Below are positions 8,432-16,692 of a DNA stretch of 64,000 bases, in pieces. The position numbers and the translations under genes are program-made. The DNA comes from DATGKG01 sp963783145 (GTDB lineage Bacteria; Desulfobacterota; Binatia; Binatales; Binataceae), in assembly GCA_963783145.1 (NCBI GenBank), contig CAWAMM010000009.1, forward strand, positions 62,001 to 126,000, written 5' to 3'. How positions within the stretch are numbered: the stretch's first letter is position 1; every line of letters begins with the position of its first letter. The notes under the pieces are model-generated. The model worked only from the letters and a program-made list of their open reading frames with translations. It searched no databases and had not been told where the DNA came from.

Positions 8432-9780
8432 AATACCGGTTGACGACTTCGCTCATCGTGGCGCTCCTCGCGCTGAGCTTCTTTGCCTCGCACGCCGATG
8501 CCCTCGAAATGAAGCGGACCACGCTCTCCAACGGCGCCGTGCTGATAGTTTCCGAGCAGCATCTGTTGCCGATGGTGACGGTCGCGATCGCCTTCGATGC
8601 GGGGTCGCGTCGAGATCCGAAAGGCAAGGAAGGCCTCGCAGAACTCACTGCCAACAGCCTCACGCAGGGCACCAAGGATCTCACGGAAACGGAATTCAAC
8701 CAGAAGGTTGATTTTATGGGCAGCGAGGTTTCGGTCGGCGCCGGGCGCGACACCGCGGAAGCTAGTTTTACCTCACTCAAAAAGTATGAAGATCAAACTT
8801 TGAGTTTGTTGGCGCAGGTGCTGATCAATCCGGGACTGCGTCCGGCGGATATCGAGCGCAAACGCGCCGAGATGGTCGCCGCCATCAATGCCGAAGAGGA
8901 ATCGCCGCACTACGTAGCGGAGATAGCCTTCGGCAAGAACCTGTTCGGCGCCGACAGCCCGTATGGGCATCCGTCGGAGGGATTCAAGGACACCACCTCG
9001 AAGCTAACCGCGGACGACGTCATAAATTTCTATCATCAATATTACAAGATGGGCGGCGCGGTCATCGCGGTTGCGGGTGACGTGACCAGCGATGAGATCA
9101 AGGCGAAACTCGAGAAGGAATTCGCCGCGCTGCAGGGCACGGTGCCTGCGCAAACGGCGCCCGCGGCGCCGAACGTCCCGCCCGGATTGCATCCGACGCT
9201 GATCGATCAGAATGTCGCGCAGGCCACCGCGATCATCGGCTTCGGCGGAGTCGCACGCTCCAATCCCGACTACTACAAACTCCAGGTGATGAATCACATC
9301 CTGGGCGGCGGCGGACTCACCTCGCGCCTGATGCAGGAAGTGCGCAGCAAGAAGGGCCTGGTGTATGGCGTCGGTTCCGGATTTGACGCGGGCTTATTTC
9401 CCGGCTCGTTCCGCGCGATCTTGCAAACCAAGAACAAGAGCGCCAATGAAGCCATCGCCGAGACGCTCCATCAGATTCGCCTGATGCAGGAAGCGCCTGT
9501 CACCGACGACGAGCTCAGCTCGACCAAGAAATATCTGGTCGGCAGTTTCCCGCTGAAGTTTGACGCGCTCGCGAAGATCGACAGCTTTATGCTGCAGGTC
9601 GAGCTGTACGGACTCGGTCTCGACTATCCGGATCGTTACCCCAAGCTTATCGACGACGTGACCAAAGACGATGTGCTGGCCGGCGCGAAGAAGTATCTCC
9701 ATCCGGATGCGGCGATCCTCGTGGTAGTCGCCAATCAGCAGGAAGCCGCGATCAAGGTTGACAGCCTGCTGCCGCATTGA
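8428..9780 (+). CDS. M16 family peptidase-like protein, non-catalytic partner
   Basis: The 450-aa protein has an N-terminal signal peptide (LIVALLALSFFASHADA) and the M16 fold, including GGGLTSRLMQEVRSKKGLVYGVGSG in its second half. The zinc motif is lost: the matching place reads KEGLAELTANSL near residue 70, without the HxxEH residues. This is typical of the inactive partner that completes the chamber and binds substrate. The start overlaps the stop of the catalytic subunit, so 1:1 expression by coupled translation is likely. Confidence 0.9.
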   Translation: MKYRLTTSLIVALLALSFFASHADALEMKRTTLSNGAVLIVSEQHLLPMVTVAIAFDAGSRRDPKGKEGLAELTANSLTQGTKDLTETEFNQKVDFMGSEVSVGAGRDTAEASFTSLKKYEDQTLSLLAQVLINPGLRPADIERKRAEMVAAINAEEESPHYVAEIAFGKNLFGADSPYGHPSEGFKDTTSKLTADDVINFYHQYYKMGGAVIAVAGDVTSDEIKAKLEKEFAALQGTVPAQTAPAAPNVPPGLHPTLIDQNVAQATAIIGFGGVARSNPDYYKLQVMNHILGGGGLTSRLMQEVRSKKGLVYGVGSGFDAGLFPGSFRAILQTKNKSANEAIAETLHQIRLMQEAPVTDDELSSTKKYLVGSFPLKFDALAKIDSFMLQVELYGLGLDYPDRYPKLIDDVTKDDVLAGAKKYLHPDAAILVVVANQQEAAIKVDSLLPH

Positions 9781-9824
9781 CGGAGTGCTGGCCCGGCGCT
9801 ATCCCTCGCATTGGAGAACATCAT

Positions 9825-10445
9825 ATGAGCACCGCGAAACAGTCGTGGAAAATTCAGGGCGAATATTTCGAATCGTGTAACTGCGAAGTGCTGTGCCCAT
9901 GCCTCTTGTCCGGCGCAACCGCGCGACCCACCGAAGGCCATTGCGATGTTGTCCTCGCCTTCCGCATCGATAAGGGAAATTACGGCGCGACCGATATTTC
10001 AGGACTGCACGCGGCGCAAGCGCTAATCACCCCGGGGCCGATGGCGCAAGGCGGCGGCACACTCGCAGTCTATGTCGACAGCCGGGGCTCCGCGGAACAG
10101 CGCGCTGCTCTCGAAGCGATTTTCACCGGCGCCGCCGGGGGTCCACCCTCACTCTTCGGGCCGATGATTTCGAAGCAACTGGCTCCCAAAGCGGTCGAGA
10201 TCAATTTCACGATGCATGGCAGCGAACGCAAGCTGGTGATTCCCGGCATCACCGAGGTGACCGTCAACGGCATTGCCGGTCGCGGGGGCAAAGACGTCGT
10301 TTGGTTCGAGAATGTCGGGCATCCATATTCGAGCCGGCTCGCCGCTGCGAAGGGCGCCGACAGCAACTTCAAAGATCAGTCATTCGATTTTCACAATTCG
10401 GGGCGCAACGGACATTTTTCCGGCATCGATTGGACCAGCGGTTGA
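9825..10445 (+). CDS. DUF1326 domain protein
   Basis: The 206-aa protein has the DUF1326 signature early, ESCNCEVLCPC at about residues 17-27, with four cysteines in ten residues that may bind a metal. The rest is soluble and beta-rich. The function of the family is not established. The ATG at 9825 has GGAG eight bases upstream; an upstream TTG overlapping the M16 stop gives an unlikely N terminus. The next gene, a DUF2182 membrane protein, follows after 13 bases; the two families commonly travel together, which suggests a joint role in metal handling. Confidence 0.85.
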   Translation: MSTAKQSWKIQGEYFESCNCEVLCPCLLSGATARPTEGHCDVVLAFRIDKGNYGATDISGLHAAQALITPGPMAQGGGTLAVYVDSRGSAEQRAALEAIFTGAAGGPPSLFGPMISKQLAPKAVEINFTMHGSERKLVIPGITEVTVNGIAGRGGKDVVWFENVGHPYSSRLAAAKGADSNFKDQSFDFHNSGRNGHFSGIDWTSG

Positions 10446-10458
10446 CGGGCCTGGGCCA

Positions 10459-11193
10459 GTGGCCTCCGCGCCTGAAAGTCTCGCACTCGCCGCTCCGCCC
10501 ACGCGCGACCGCATTGTGTTGTGGGGCGGCATCGTCATCATCACCGCGCTGGCGTGGATCTATTTGATCATCATGCCAATGGGCGCGCAGTCGTGGCTCC
10601 TCGACGCGACGCTGATGTTCCTGATGTGGGCGGTGATGATGGTGGCTATGATGCTGCCGTCCGCGGCGCCAATGCTGTCAACCTACGCCCGGATCGCCGC
10701 TCCGCGCGAAGGCTACCGTGCCCATCACGTATGGATGTTCGCCACGGGCTACTTCGTGGTGTGGACCGCATTCAGCCTTCTAGCAACGGTGCTGCAGTAT
10801 GCGCTGCAGCGCGTCTCGATCGTATCCAACGGTCTGCAAACGACCTGGATTGCGAGCGCCATCATCCTCGTGGCGGCGGGAATTTATCAGCTGACCCCGC
10901 TGAAAAACGTATGCCTCAAGCGGTGCCGCACACCGATTGGATTTTTCATGACCAACTGGCGCGACGGTGCGGCGGGCGCATTCAAAATGGGCCTCGAGCA
11001 TGGATGGTTCTGCACCGGATGCTGCTGGATGCTGATGGCACTACTTTTTGTAGCGGGAGTGATGAATCTGGCGTGGGTCGCGGCGATTAGTGTGCTAGTA
11101 CTGCTCGAAAAAGTGGCGCCCTTCGGTCGCGCGATCGCGCTCACCTCGGGAGTAGCGATGATCGCGGCCGGCGTCGTCCTCGCGATTCGCTAA
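10459..11193 (+). CDS. DUF2182 integral membrane protein (predicted metal-binding)
   Basis: About 244 aa with five or more membrane segments. The family hallmark is a methionine-rich helix, LMFLMWAVMMVAMMLPSAAPM, near residues 45-65. Later LTPLKNVCLKRCRTP and MGLEHGWFCTGCCWMLMAL supply conserved Cys and His. Methionines and cysteines in helices suggest transport or assembly of a soft metal such as copper, but this is inference. The start is taken as the GTG at 10459 because the frame upstream lies inside the DUF1326 gene; the Shine-Dalgarno is weak. Confidence 0.85.
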   Translation: MASAPESLALAAPPTRDRIVLWGGIVIITALAWIYLIIMPMGAQSWLLDATLMFLMWAVMMVAMMLPSAAPMLSTYARIAAPREGYRAHHVWMFATGYFVVWTAFSLLATVLQYALQRVSIVSNGLQTTWIASAIILVAAGIYQLTPLKNVCLKRCRTPIGFFMTNWRDGAAGAFKMGLEHGWFCTGCCWMLMALLFVAGVMNLAWVAAISVLVLLEKVAPFGRAIALTSGVAMIAAGVVLAIR

Positions 11194-11195
11194 CG

Positions 11196-11735
11196 ATGGA
11201 GCGCAAGCTCATCTTCACGATCGGGCACTCGACCCATCCGATCGAGGAATTCCTTGCGCTCCTGTCGCAACACGAAATCGCGCTCCTCGCTGATGTGCGA
11301 TCGTATCCAGCCTCACGCAAATGGCCGCAGTTCAATCAGGAGGAATTGCAACGCGCCGTCGAGCGCGTCGGCCTCGAGTATCGATGGTTTAAGTCGCTCG
11401 GCGGCCGGCGCCATTCGAAGGATGCGGCGTCGCCTCATACGGCGTGGCAGATTCCCGCGTTTCGATCCTATGCGGACCACGCCGACACCGACGATTTTCG
11501 CGCTGGCTTCGCCGAACTCATCGCACTCGCCGCGCATAAGCGCGCCGCTTACATGTGTTCCGAGGGCCTCTGGTGGCGATGCCATAGGCGGATAATTTCG
11601 GATCATCTCGTTGTTCGTGGCTGGACGGTCATGCACATCATGCCGACGGGGAAGGTGGTCGAGCATTCGCTCCCCGACTTCGCGCGCATCGAAGACGGCC
11701 GTCTGATTTACGATTCTGGTTCCCCTTCCCAGTAG
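11196..11735 (+). CDS. DUF488 family protein
   Basis: The 179-aa protein matches DUF488: IFTIGHSTHPIEEFLALL at the N terminus, DVRSYPASRKWPQF near residue 35, FKSLGGRR near residue 65, and CSEGLWWRCHRRIISDHL near residue 120. Members have been proposed to act in nucleic acid or stress functions, but no biochemical role is firmly known. The second cysteine motif is intact as CSEGLWWRCHR. It starts two bases after the DUF2182 stop and so belongs to the same transcript. A palindromic repeat follows its stop. Confidence 0.85.
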   Translation: MERKLIFTIGHSTHPIEEFLALLSQHEIALLADVRSYPASRKWPQFNQEELQRAVERVGLEYRWFKSLGGRRHSKDAASPHTAWQIPAFRSYADHADTDDFRAGFAELIALAAHKRAAYMCSEGLWWRCHRRIISDHLVVRGWTVMHIMPTGKVVEHSLPDFARIEDGRLIYDSGSPSQ

Positions 11736-11757
11736 GGGAAGGGGTTAGGGGTTAGGT
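11720..11757. repeat. Dispersed palindromic repeat (CCCCTTCC family), copy 1
   Basis: CCCCTTCCC, a 4-base loop AGTA and GGGGAAGGGG, followed by TTAGGGGTTAGGT. A copy in the opposite orientation is at 41620-41666 with the same hairpin and the same TAGGGGTTAGGTCT tail. It lies between the convergent DUF488 and uvrA genes and could act as a bidirectional stop. Confidence 0.7.
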
Positions 11758-14589
11758 CTACGCGGCCGCGCGATGATTCAACACCTCGCGCAGGAATTGC
11801 CCGGTATGCGAATTGGTCACCTGCGCGATTTGCTCCGGCGTGCCCTTCGCCACCACGTTGCCGCCGCGATCGCCACCTTCAGGTCCGAGGTCAATGATGT
11901 AGTCGGCGGTCTTAATCACTTCGAGGTTGTGTTCGATGATGATGATGGTATTGCCGGTATCCGCGAGCCTGCCCAGTACTGCGAGCAGCTTCTTGATGTC
12001 GTCGAAATGCAGTCCTGTCGTCGGCTCGTCGAGGATGTAGAGCGTGCGCCCGGTGGCGCGGCGCGCGAGTTCCTTCGCCAGTTTGATGCGCTGCGCCTCG
12101 CCGCCCGACAGCGTCGTGGCCGACTGCCCGAGGTGGATGTAGTCCAGGCCGACGTCGCGCAGCGTTTCGAGCTTCTGGCGAATGGGCGGCACCGAACCCA
12201 TGAACTCGATCCCATCGAGTACCGTCATGTTGAGCACTTCGGAAATGCTCTTGCCCTTGTACTGAATCTCCAGGGTGTCGCGGTTGTAGCGCTTGCCGCC
12301 GCAAACCTCGCAGGTGACATACACGTCGGGCAGGAAGTGCATCTCGATGCGAATGATGCCGTCGCCCTCGCACGCTTCGCAGCGCCCGCCCTTCACATTG
12401 AATGAGAACCGGCCCGGCCCATAGCCGCGCATGCGCGCTTCGGGAAGCTGCGCAAACAGCTCTCTGATATGGGTGAACAGCCCGGTGTAAGTCGCAGGAT
12501 TGGAGCGCGGCGTGCGCCCAATCGGGCTCTGATCGACATGAATCACTTTGTCGAGATTTTCTACACCCTCGATGGTTTTGAACGCCCCGGCGCGCTCGCG
12601 GCTGCGATTGAGCTTTTGCGACAATGCCTTGTACAGCGTGTCGAGCACCAGGGTCGATTTGCCCGAGCCCGATACTCCGGTAACACAGGTCACAACTCCG
12701 AGTGGAATCTGCACCGTCAGATCGCGCAGATTGTTCTCGCGCGCCCCTTTGATCGTCAGCCATCGATTGGTGATCTGCCGCCGCCGCGAGGGCACCGGAA
12801 TTTCCATCTCGCCGGAAAGATATTTTCCGGTCAGCGACTTTGGGTTAGCCATCACCGCCGCGGGCGTGCCTTCCGCGACGATGTCGCCGCCATGAATTCC
12901 CGCGCCCGGCCCCATATCGATGAGATAATCGGCTTCGAGCATGGTGTCGCGATCGTGCTCCACTACCAGCACCGTGTTGCCGAGATCGCGGAGGCGCTTG
13001 AGCGTGTTGAGCAGGCGTTGATTGTCGCGCTGATGGAGTCCGATCGACGGCTCATCGAGGATATACAGCACGCCCACCAGGCTCGAACCAATTTGCGTGG
13101 CGAGCCGGATGCGCTGGCCCTCGCCGCCGGACAGCGTGCCCGCGGTGCGCTCCAAGGTGAGGTAGTCGAGGCCCACATCGGCGAGGAATTTGAGGCGCTC
13201 GTTCACTTCCTTGAGAATGAGGCGCGCGATTTCCTTTTCCTGCGCGCTCAGCTTGGGCCCTTCGAAGAACGCGAGCGCCTGCTTGATCGACATCGCTGTG
13301 ACTTCGGAAATCGATTTGTTGTTGAAGCGCACGAACAGGCTCTCTTTCTTCAGGCGCGCGCCGCCGCACGACGGGCAGGGCCGCATATTCATAAACGCGC
13401 CGAGCCATTCGCGCACCGATTCCGATTCGGTTTCCTTGTAGCGCTTGTCGAGCCACTGCAGCACGCCCTCGAAGGGACGCGCGTAGCCATGGCGATGGCC
13501 ATGACGTTCGTAGGCGAATTCGATTTCCTCGTCGCCGGAACCTTCGAGAATTTTCTTGCGCACTTTCGGCGCAATGGTTTTCCATTGCTGATCGAGGGTG
13601 AAGCCGTAGTGCGCGGCGAGCGCTTCGAGGATGGGCAGGATGTAGTTCATCGTCGCCCACGGCGCGATCGCGCCATCGGAAATGCTCAGCTCGTCGTTTT
13701 GAATCACCAGCTCCGGATCGAAGTACATGATGGACCCGATCCCCGAGCATTCCGCGCACGCGCCGTGCGGGCTGTTGAAAGAAAACATTCGCGGCGTGAT
13801 TTCGGGATACGAAATTCCACAATCGACGCACGCGAAGCGCTGGCTGAAATAAATTCCCTGCTCTTTCGCGCCGTCCAGGCGCTCGATTTTGAGCAGATCC
13901 TGACCGTACTTGAATGCGACTTCGAGTGAATCCGCGAGCCGCTTCTCGATGCCGCTGCGAATCGCGAGCCGGTCCACCATCACCTCGATGGTGTGGCGCT
14001 GATTCTTGTTGAGCGCCGGTTCTTCCCCGAGCTCATAAAGCTTGCCGTCGATTTTGGCGCGCACGAAACCCGCGCGGCGCATGTCCGCGAGCTCCTTGCG
14101 ATACTCGCCCTTGCGATCGCGCACGATCGGCGCGAGGACATGGATCCTCGTGCCCTCGGGGAACTTCATGATCTGATCAACGATTTGCTGCACGCTCTGC
14201 TGGGTGATTTCTTTCCCGCAGTTGTAACAGAACGCGTGGCCGACCCGCGCGAAGAGCAGCCGCAAATAGTCGTAAATCTCGGTGATGGTGCCGACCGTCG
14301 AGCGCGGATTGCGCGAGGTGGTTTTCTGCTCGATCGAAATCGCCGGCGACAATCCCTCGATAGAATCGACGTCCGGCTTTTCCATCTGCTCGAGGAACTG
14401 GCGCGCATATGCGGAGAGCGATTCGACATAGCGGCGCTGCCCCTCGGCATAAATGGTGTCGAAGGCGAGCGAGGATTTCCCCGAGCCCGATAGCCCCGTG
14501 ATAACGACGAGGCGGTCGCGCGGGATTTCCAGATTGATGTTCTTGAGGTTGTGCTCGCGCGCGCCGCGAATTATCAGCTTGTCCGCCAT
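11758..14589 (-). CDS. uvrA: UvrABC system protein A
   Basis: DNA damage sensor of nucleotide excision repair; the ATPase dimer loads UvrB at lesions. Its 943 aa and domain order are standard. The first Walker A is GLSGSGKSS near residue 34, followed by the UvrB-binding insertion and a zinc finger (CVDC...CAEC). The first signature LSGGEGQRIRLA is near residue 490. The second ATPase half has Walker A GVSGSGKST, a zinc finger CEAC...CEVC and signature LSGGEAQRIKLA. The mfd gene lies on the same strand further upstream in this window, which puts two repair genes close together. The start ATG at 14589 gives the normal MADKLIIRGAREHNL N terminus. Confidence 0.98.
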   Translation of the reverse strand: MADKLIIRGAREHNLKNINLEIPRDRLVVITGLSGSGKSSLAFDTIYAEGQRRYVESLSAYARQFLEQMEKPDVDSIEGLSPAISIEQKTTSRNPRSTVGTITEIYDYLRLLFARVGHAFCYNCGKEITQQSVQQIVDQIMKFPEGTRIHVLAPIVRDRKGEYRKELADMRRAGFVRAKIDGKLYELGEEPALNKNQRHTIEVMVDRLAIRSGIEKRLADSLEVAFKYGQDLLKIERLDGAKEQGIYFSQRFACVDCGISYPEITPRMFSFNSPHGACAECSGIGSIMYFDPELVIQNDELSISDGAIAPWATMNYILPILEALAAHYGFTLDQQWKTIAPKVRKKILEGSGDEEIEFAYERHGHRHGYARPFEGVLQWLDKRYKETESESVREWLGAFMNMRPCPSCGGARLKKESLFVRFNNKSISEVTAMSIKQALAFFEGPKLSAQEKEIARLILKEVNERLKFLADVGLDYLTLERTAGTLSGGEGQRIRLATQIGSSLVGVLYILDEPSIGLHQRDNQRLLNTLKRLRDLGNTVLVVEHDRDTMLEADYLIDMGPGAGIHGGDIVAEGTPAAVMANPKSLTGKYLSGEMEIPVPSRRRQITNRWLTIKGARENNLRDLTVQIPLGVVTCVTGVSGSGKSTLVLDTLYKALSQKLNRSRERAGAFKTIEGVENLDKVIHVDQSPIGRTPRSNPATYTGLFTHIRELFAQLPEARMRGYGPGRFSFNVKGGRCEACEGDGIIRIEMHFLPDVYVTCEVCGGKRYNRDTLEIQYKGKSISEVLNMTVLDGIEFMGSVPPIRQKLETLRDVGLDYIHLGQSATTLSGGEAQRIKLAKELARRATGRTLYILDEPTTGLHFDDIKKLLAVLGRLADTGNTIIIIEHNLEVIKTADYIIDLGPEGGDRGGNVVAKGTPEQIAQVTNSHTGQFLREVLNHRAAA

Positions 14590-14598
14590 CGTAATAAC

Positions 14599-15657
14599 TT
14601 AAGCAGCGCGCCGTCCCGCGGCCTCACGCGCACGCACCGCGTGCGAAGCGTATTCGATCGCCGAGATCATGCTGGAAGGATTTGCCACGCAGCGCCCCGC
14701 GATATCGAACGCGGTGCCGTGGTCGGGCGAAGTCCGAATGAAGGGAAGACCGATGGTGATGTTCACGGCACGATCAAACTCCAGGGTCTTGAGCGCGATC
14801 AAGCCCTGATCGTGATACATAGTCACAGCCGCGTCGAAGCCGAAGCGACCGTCGTGCTTGACGAACGCGGTGTCGGGCGCAAGGGGACCGTACGCGTCGA
14901 TGCCGCGTTTTTGCGCGCGCTTGATTGCGGGAGCGATGATGCGCAGCTCCTCGTCGCCGAAGAGTCCGTTTTCGCCGCCGTGGGGATTGAAGCCGAGCAC
15001 TCCGATGCGCGGACTTATCGCGCCCTCATTTTCGCGCAGATGCCGATCCAGCAGCATGATGGTGTCGAAGACATTCTTCTGAGTCAGCAGGCGCGGCACC
15101 TGTGCGAGGCCGACATGAACTGTCACCAGCGCCATCCGCAGCTCGCTGCCCGCGAACATCATTCGCCAGTTGCGCGAACGCCCGACCTTCGCCATTACCT
15201 CGCTATGCCCGGGGAAATGATGCCCGGCGCGATCCCACCACTGCTTGCTGATGGGCGCGGTCACCAGCGCATCCACGGCGCCATCGCGCGCCATCCGCGC
15301 ACCCGCCTCGACGTAGCGAAAAGATGCGTCGCCGCCTTCGATGCTCGGCTGACCCGGCCGCCGCGCCGCCCGCGAAAGTTCCGTCAGGGGCAGCACCGCC
15401 AAGCCATTGGAAGGAAGCGCTTCTCCCGGATGCCATTCAACCAATGGCGGTAACTCGTCGATTTGCGCCGCGGCCTCGCGCATCGCGGCAAGGTCGCCGA
15501 TGACGACGAACTCCGGCGCATCGCCACGCCGCGCGAATGCCGCGACCGACTTCAGCACGACCTCGGGTCCGACGCCGGCGGGATCGCCCATGCTGATGGC
15601 GAGGAGCGGTGTTTTACGCCTTCGCTGCAGAGGAAGGTTTGTGGGCTTGCGCGGCAC
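14599..15657 (-). CDS. pdxA: 4-hydroxythreonine-4-phosphate dehydrogenase
   Basis: NAD-dependent oxidative step in the DXP-dependent pyridoxal phosphate pathway; homodimeric, metal-dependent. The frame shows ISMGDPAGVGPE near residue 23 and the three metal-binding histidine regions (FPGHSEVMAKV, VTVHVGLAQV, MYHDQGLIALK). The GTG at 15657 lies one base after the stop of the upstream SurA-like gene and gives 352 aa, slightly longer than the usual 330. The frame stays open upstream to 15738 but there overlaps the neighbour. A pdxA next to a SurA-type gene is a familiar arrangement (surA-pdxA in enterobacteria). Confidence 0.95.
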   Translation of the reverse strand: MPRKPTNLPLQRRRKTPLLAISMGDPAGVGPEVVLKSVAAFARRGDAPEFVVIGDLAAMREAAAQIDELPPLVEWHPGEALPSNGLAVLPLTELSRAARRPGQPSIEGGDASFRYVEAGARMARDGAVDALVTAPISKQWWDRAGHHFPGHSEVMAKVGRSRNWRMMFAGSELRMALVTVHVGLAQVPRLLTQKNVFDTIMLLDRHLRENEGAISPRIGVLGFNPHGGENGLFGDEELRIIAPAIKRAQKRGIDAYGPLAPDTAFVKHDGRFGFDAAVTMYHDQGLIALKTLEFDRAVNITIGLPFIRTSPDHGTAFDIAGRCVANPSSMISAIEYASHAVRAREAAGRRAA

Positions 15658-15658
15658 C

Positions 15659-16645
15659 TTAGTACATCGTCTCCACGTCGTGCTGCTTGACCAAATCGGT
15701 CTCCACCCAACTTTCCAGGCGCCCGCGGGTTTGCTCATCGACGAGATGATTGCGGATGTCTTCTTTTACGACCGGCAGCGGTTGGAGCCCGGCAACCGCA
15801 TGGTGCTCGACCTTGACGATGTGGAATCCGTGCTTGGTGCGAACGATTTCGGAAATTTGTCCGGCCTGGAGATTTTTGATCGCCGCCAGGATCTCGTCCA
15901 TGATGTCATCGGGTCCGAAAATACCAAGCTCGCCGCCTTGCGCTTTGGAGTCGTCATCGGAGTAGCGCTTGGCGAGCTCGCCGAAGTCCTCGCCCGCGAC
16001 CGCCTTCTTGTGCACCTCGTCGGCTTTGGCTTTGGCGGCCGCAACCTCGGCGGGCGAGGCGTTGGGCGGGACGGCGATGAGGATTTGCGCGAGCTGGAAT
16101 TTCTCCTGCTTGACAGTGAACTGATCGTGATGCGCGTCGTAGTAGGCCTGGATCTGTTCGGGCGGAATGGTGACGTGCTGGCGCAACTCTTCGTTGAGCA
16201 TCATGGCCTTGGCGAGTTCGACCTTGGCCTGCTTGCGGAAATCGTCCCAGCTCACGCCGTTTTGCATCAACGATTGTTTAAGCTGCTCGTCGCTGATGCC
16301 CCGGTCCTGTTCGACGTCGACGATGTACTTGTCGATTTGGCTTTCTTCGATCTTGTCGTCGAATTTCGCGACTTCCTGGGCCAGCAGCTTCTGCGTGATC
16401 ACTCCTTTGAGGCCTTCCTTGAAGGTTTCATTGGCGGTGGGATCGCCCGGGGGTATCGGTCGCCCTGCGTCCGCGGCGAACTTCCTGACGTCGGAGATGG
16501 TGATGGGCTCGCCGTCCACGCTCGCGACAATCCTGTCGACCTGCTCGGCATATAGTGGGCGCGCCGTGGTGAGCATCGCCAGCGACAGCAGGATGGCGGA
16601 TGCCAGCAACGCATTCGCTTGAATGAAGGAGAAAATTTTCTGCAT
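15659..16645 (-). CDS. SurA-like periplasmic peptidyl-prolyl isomerase/chaperone
   Basis: The 328-aa protein has a cleavable signal peptide (hydrophobic ANALLASAILLSLAML, then an ARPLYAEQ cleavage region). An N-terminal SurA-type helical domain follows (DRIVASVDGEPITISDV to about residue 170). One parvulin (PPIC) domain lies near residues 180-290 (FQLAQILIAV, GGELGIFGPDD, TKHGFHIVKVE). Classical E. coli SurA has two parvulin domains and this has one. Expected role: folding of outer-membrane proteins in the periplasm. It sits between mfd upstream and pdxA downstream on the same strand. Confidence 0.9.
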   Translation of the reverse strand: MQKIFSFIQANALLASAILLSLAMLTTARPLYAEQVDRIVASVDGEPITISDVRKFAADAGRPIPPGDPTANETFKEGLKGVITQKLLAQEVAKFDDKIEESQIDKYIVDVEQDRGISDEQLKQSLMQNGVSWDDFRKQAKVELAKAMMLNEELRQHVTIPPEQIQAYYDAHHDQFTVKQEKFQLAQILIAVPPNASPAEVAAAKAKADEVHKKAVAGEDFGELAKRYSDDDSKAQGGELGIFGPDDIMDEILAAIKNLQAGQISEIVRTKHGFHIVKVEHHAVAGLQPLPVVKEDIRNHLVDEQTRGRLESWVETDLVKQHDVETMY

Positions 16646-16692
16646 CGATACTTCGCTTCGAACCGTAGCACGCCGGCGCCGCGGACCGAGCG

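Noticed and set aside
12469..13929. 486-aa plus-strand frame inside uvrA
   Set aside because: Antisense to a fully conserved gene; high third-codon GC gives long spurious frames.
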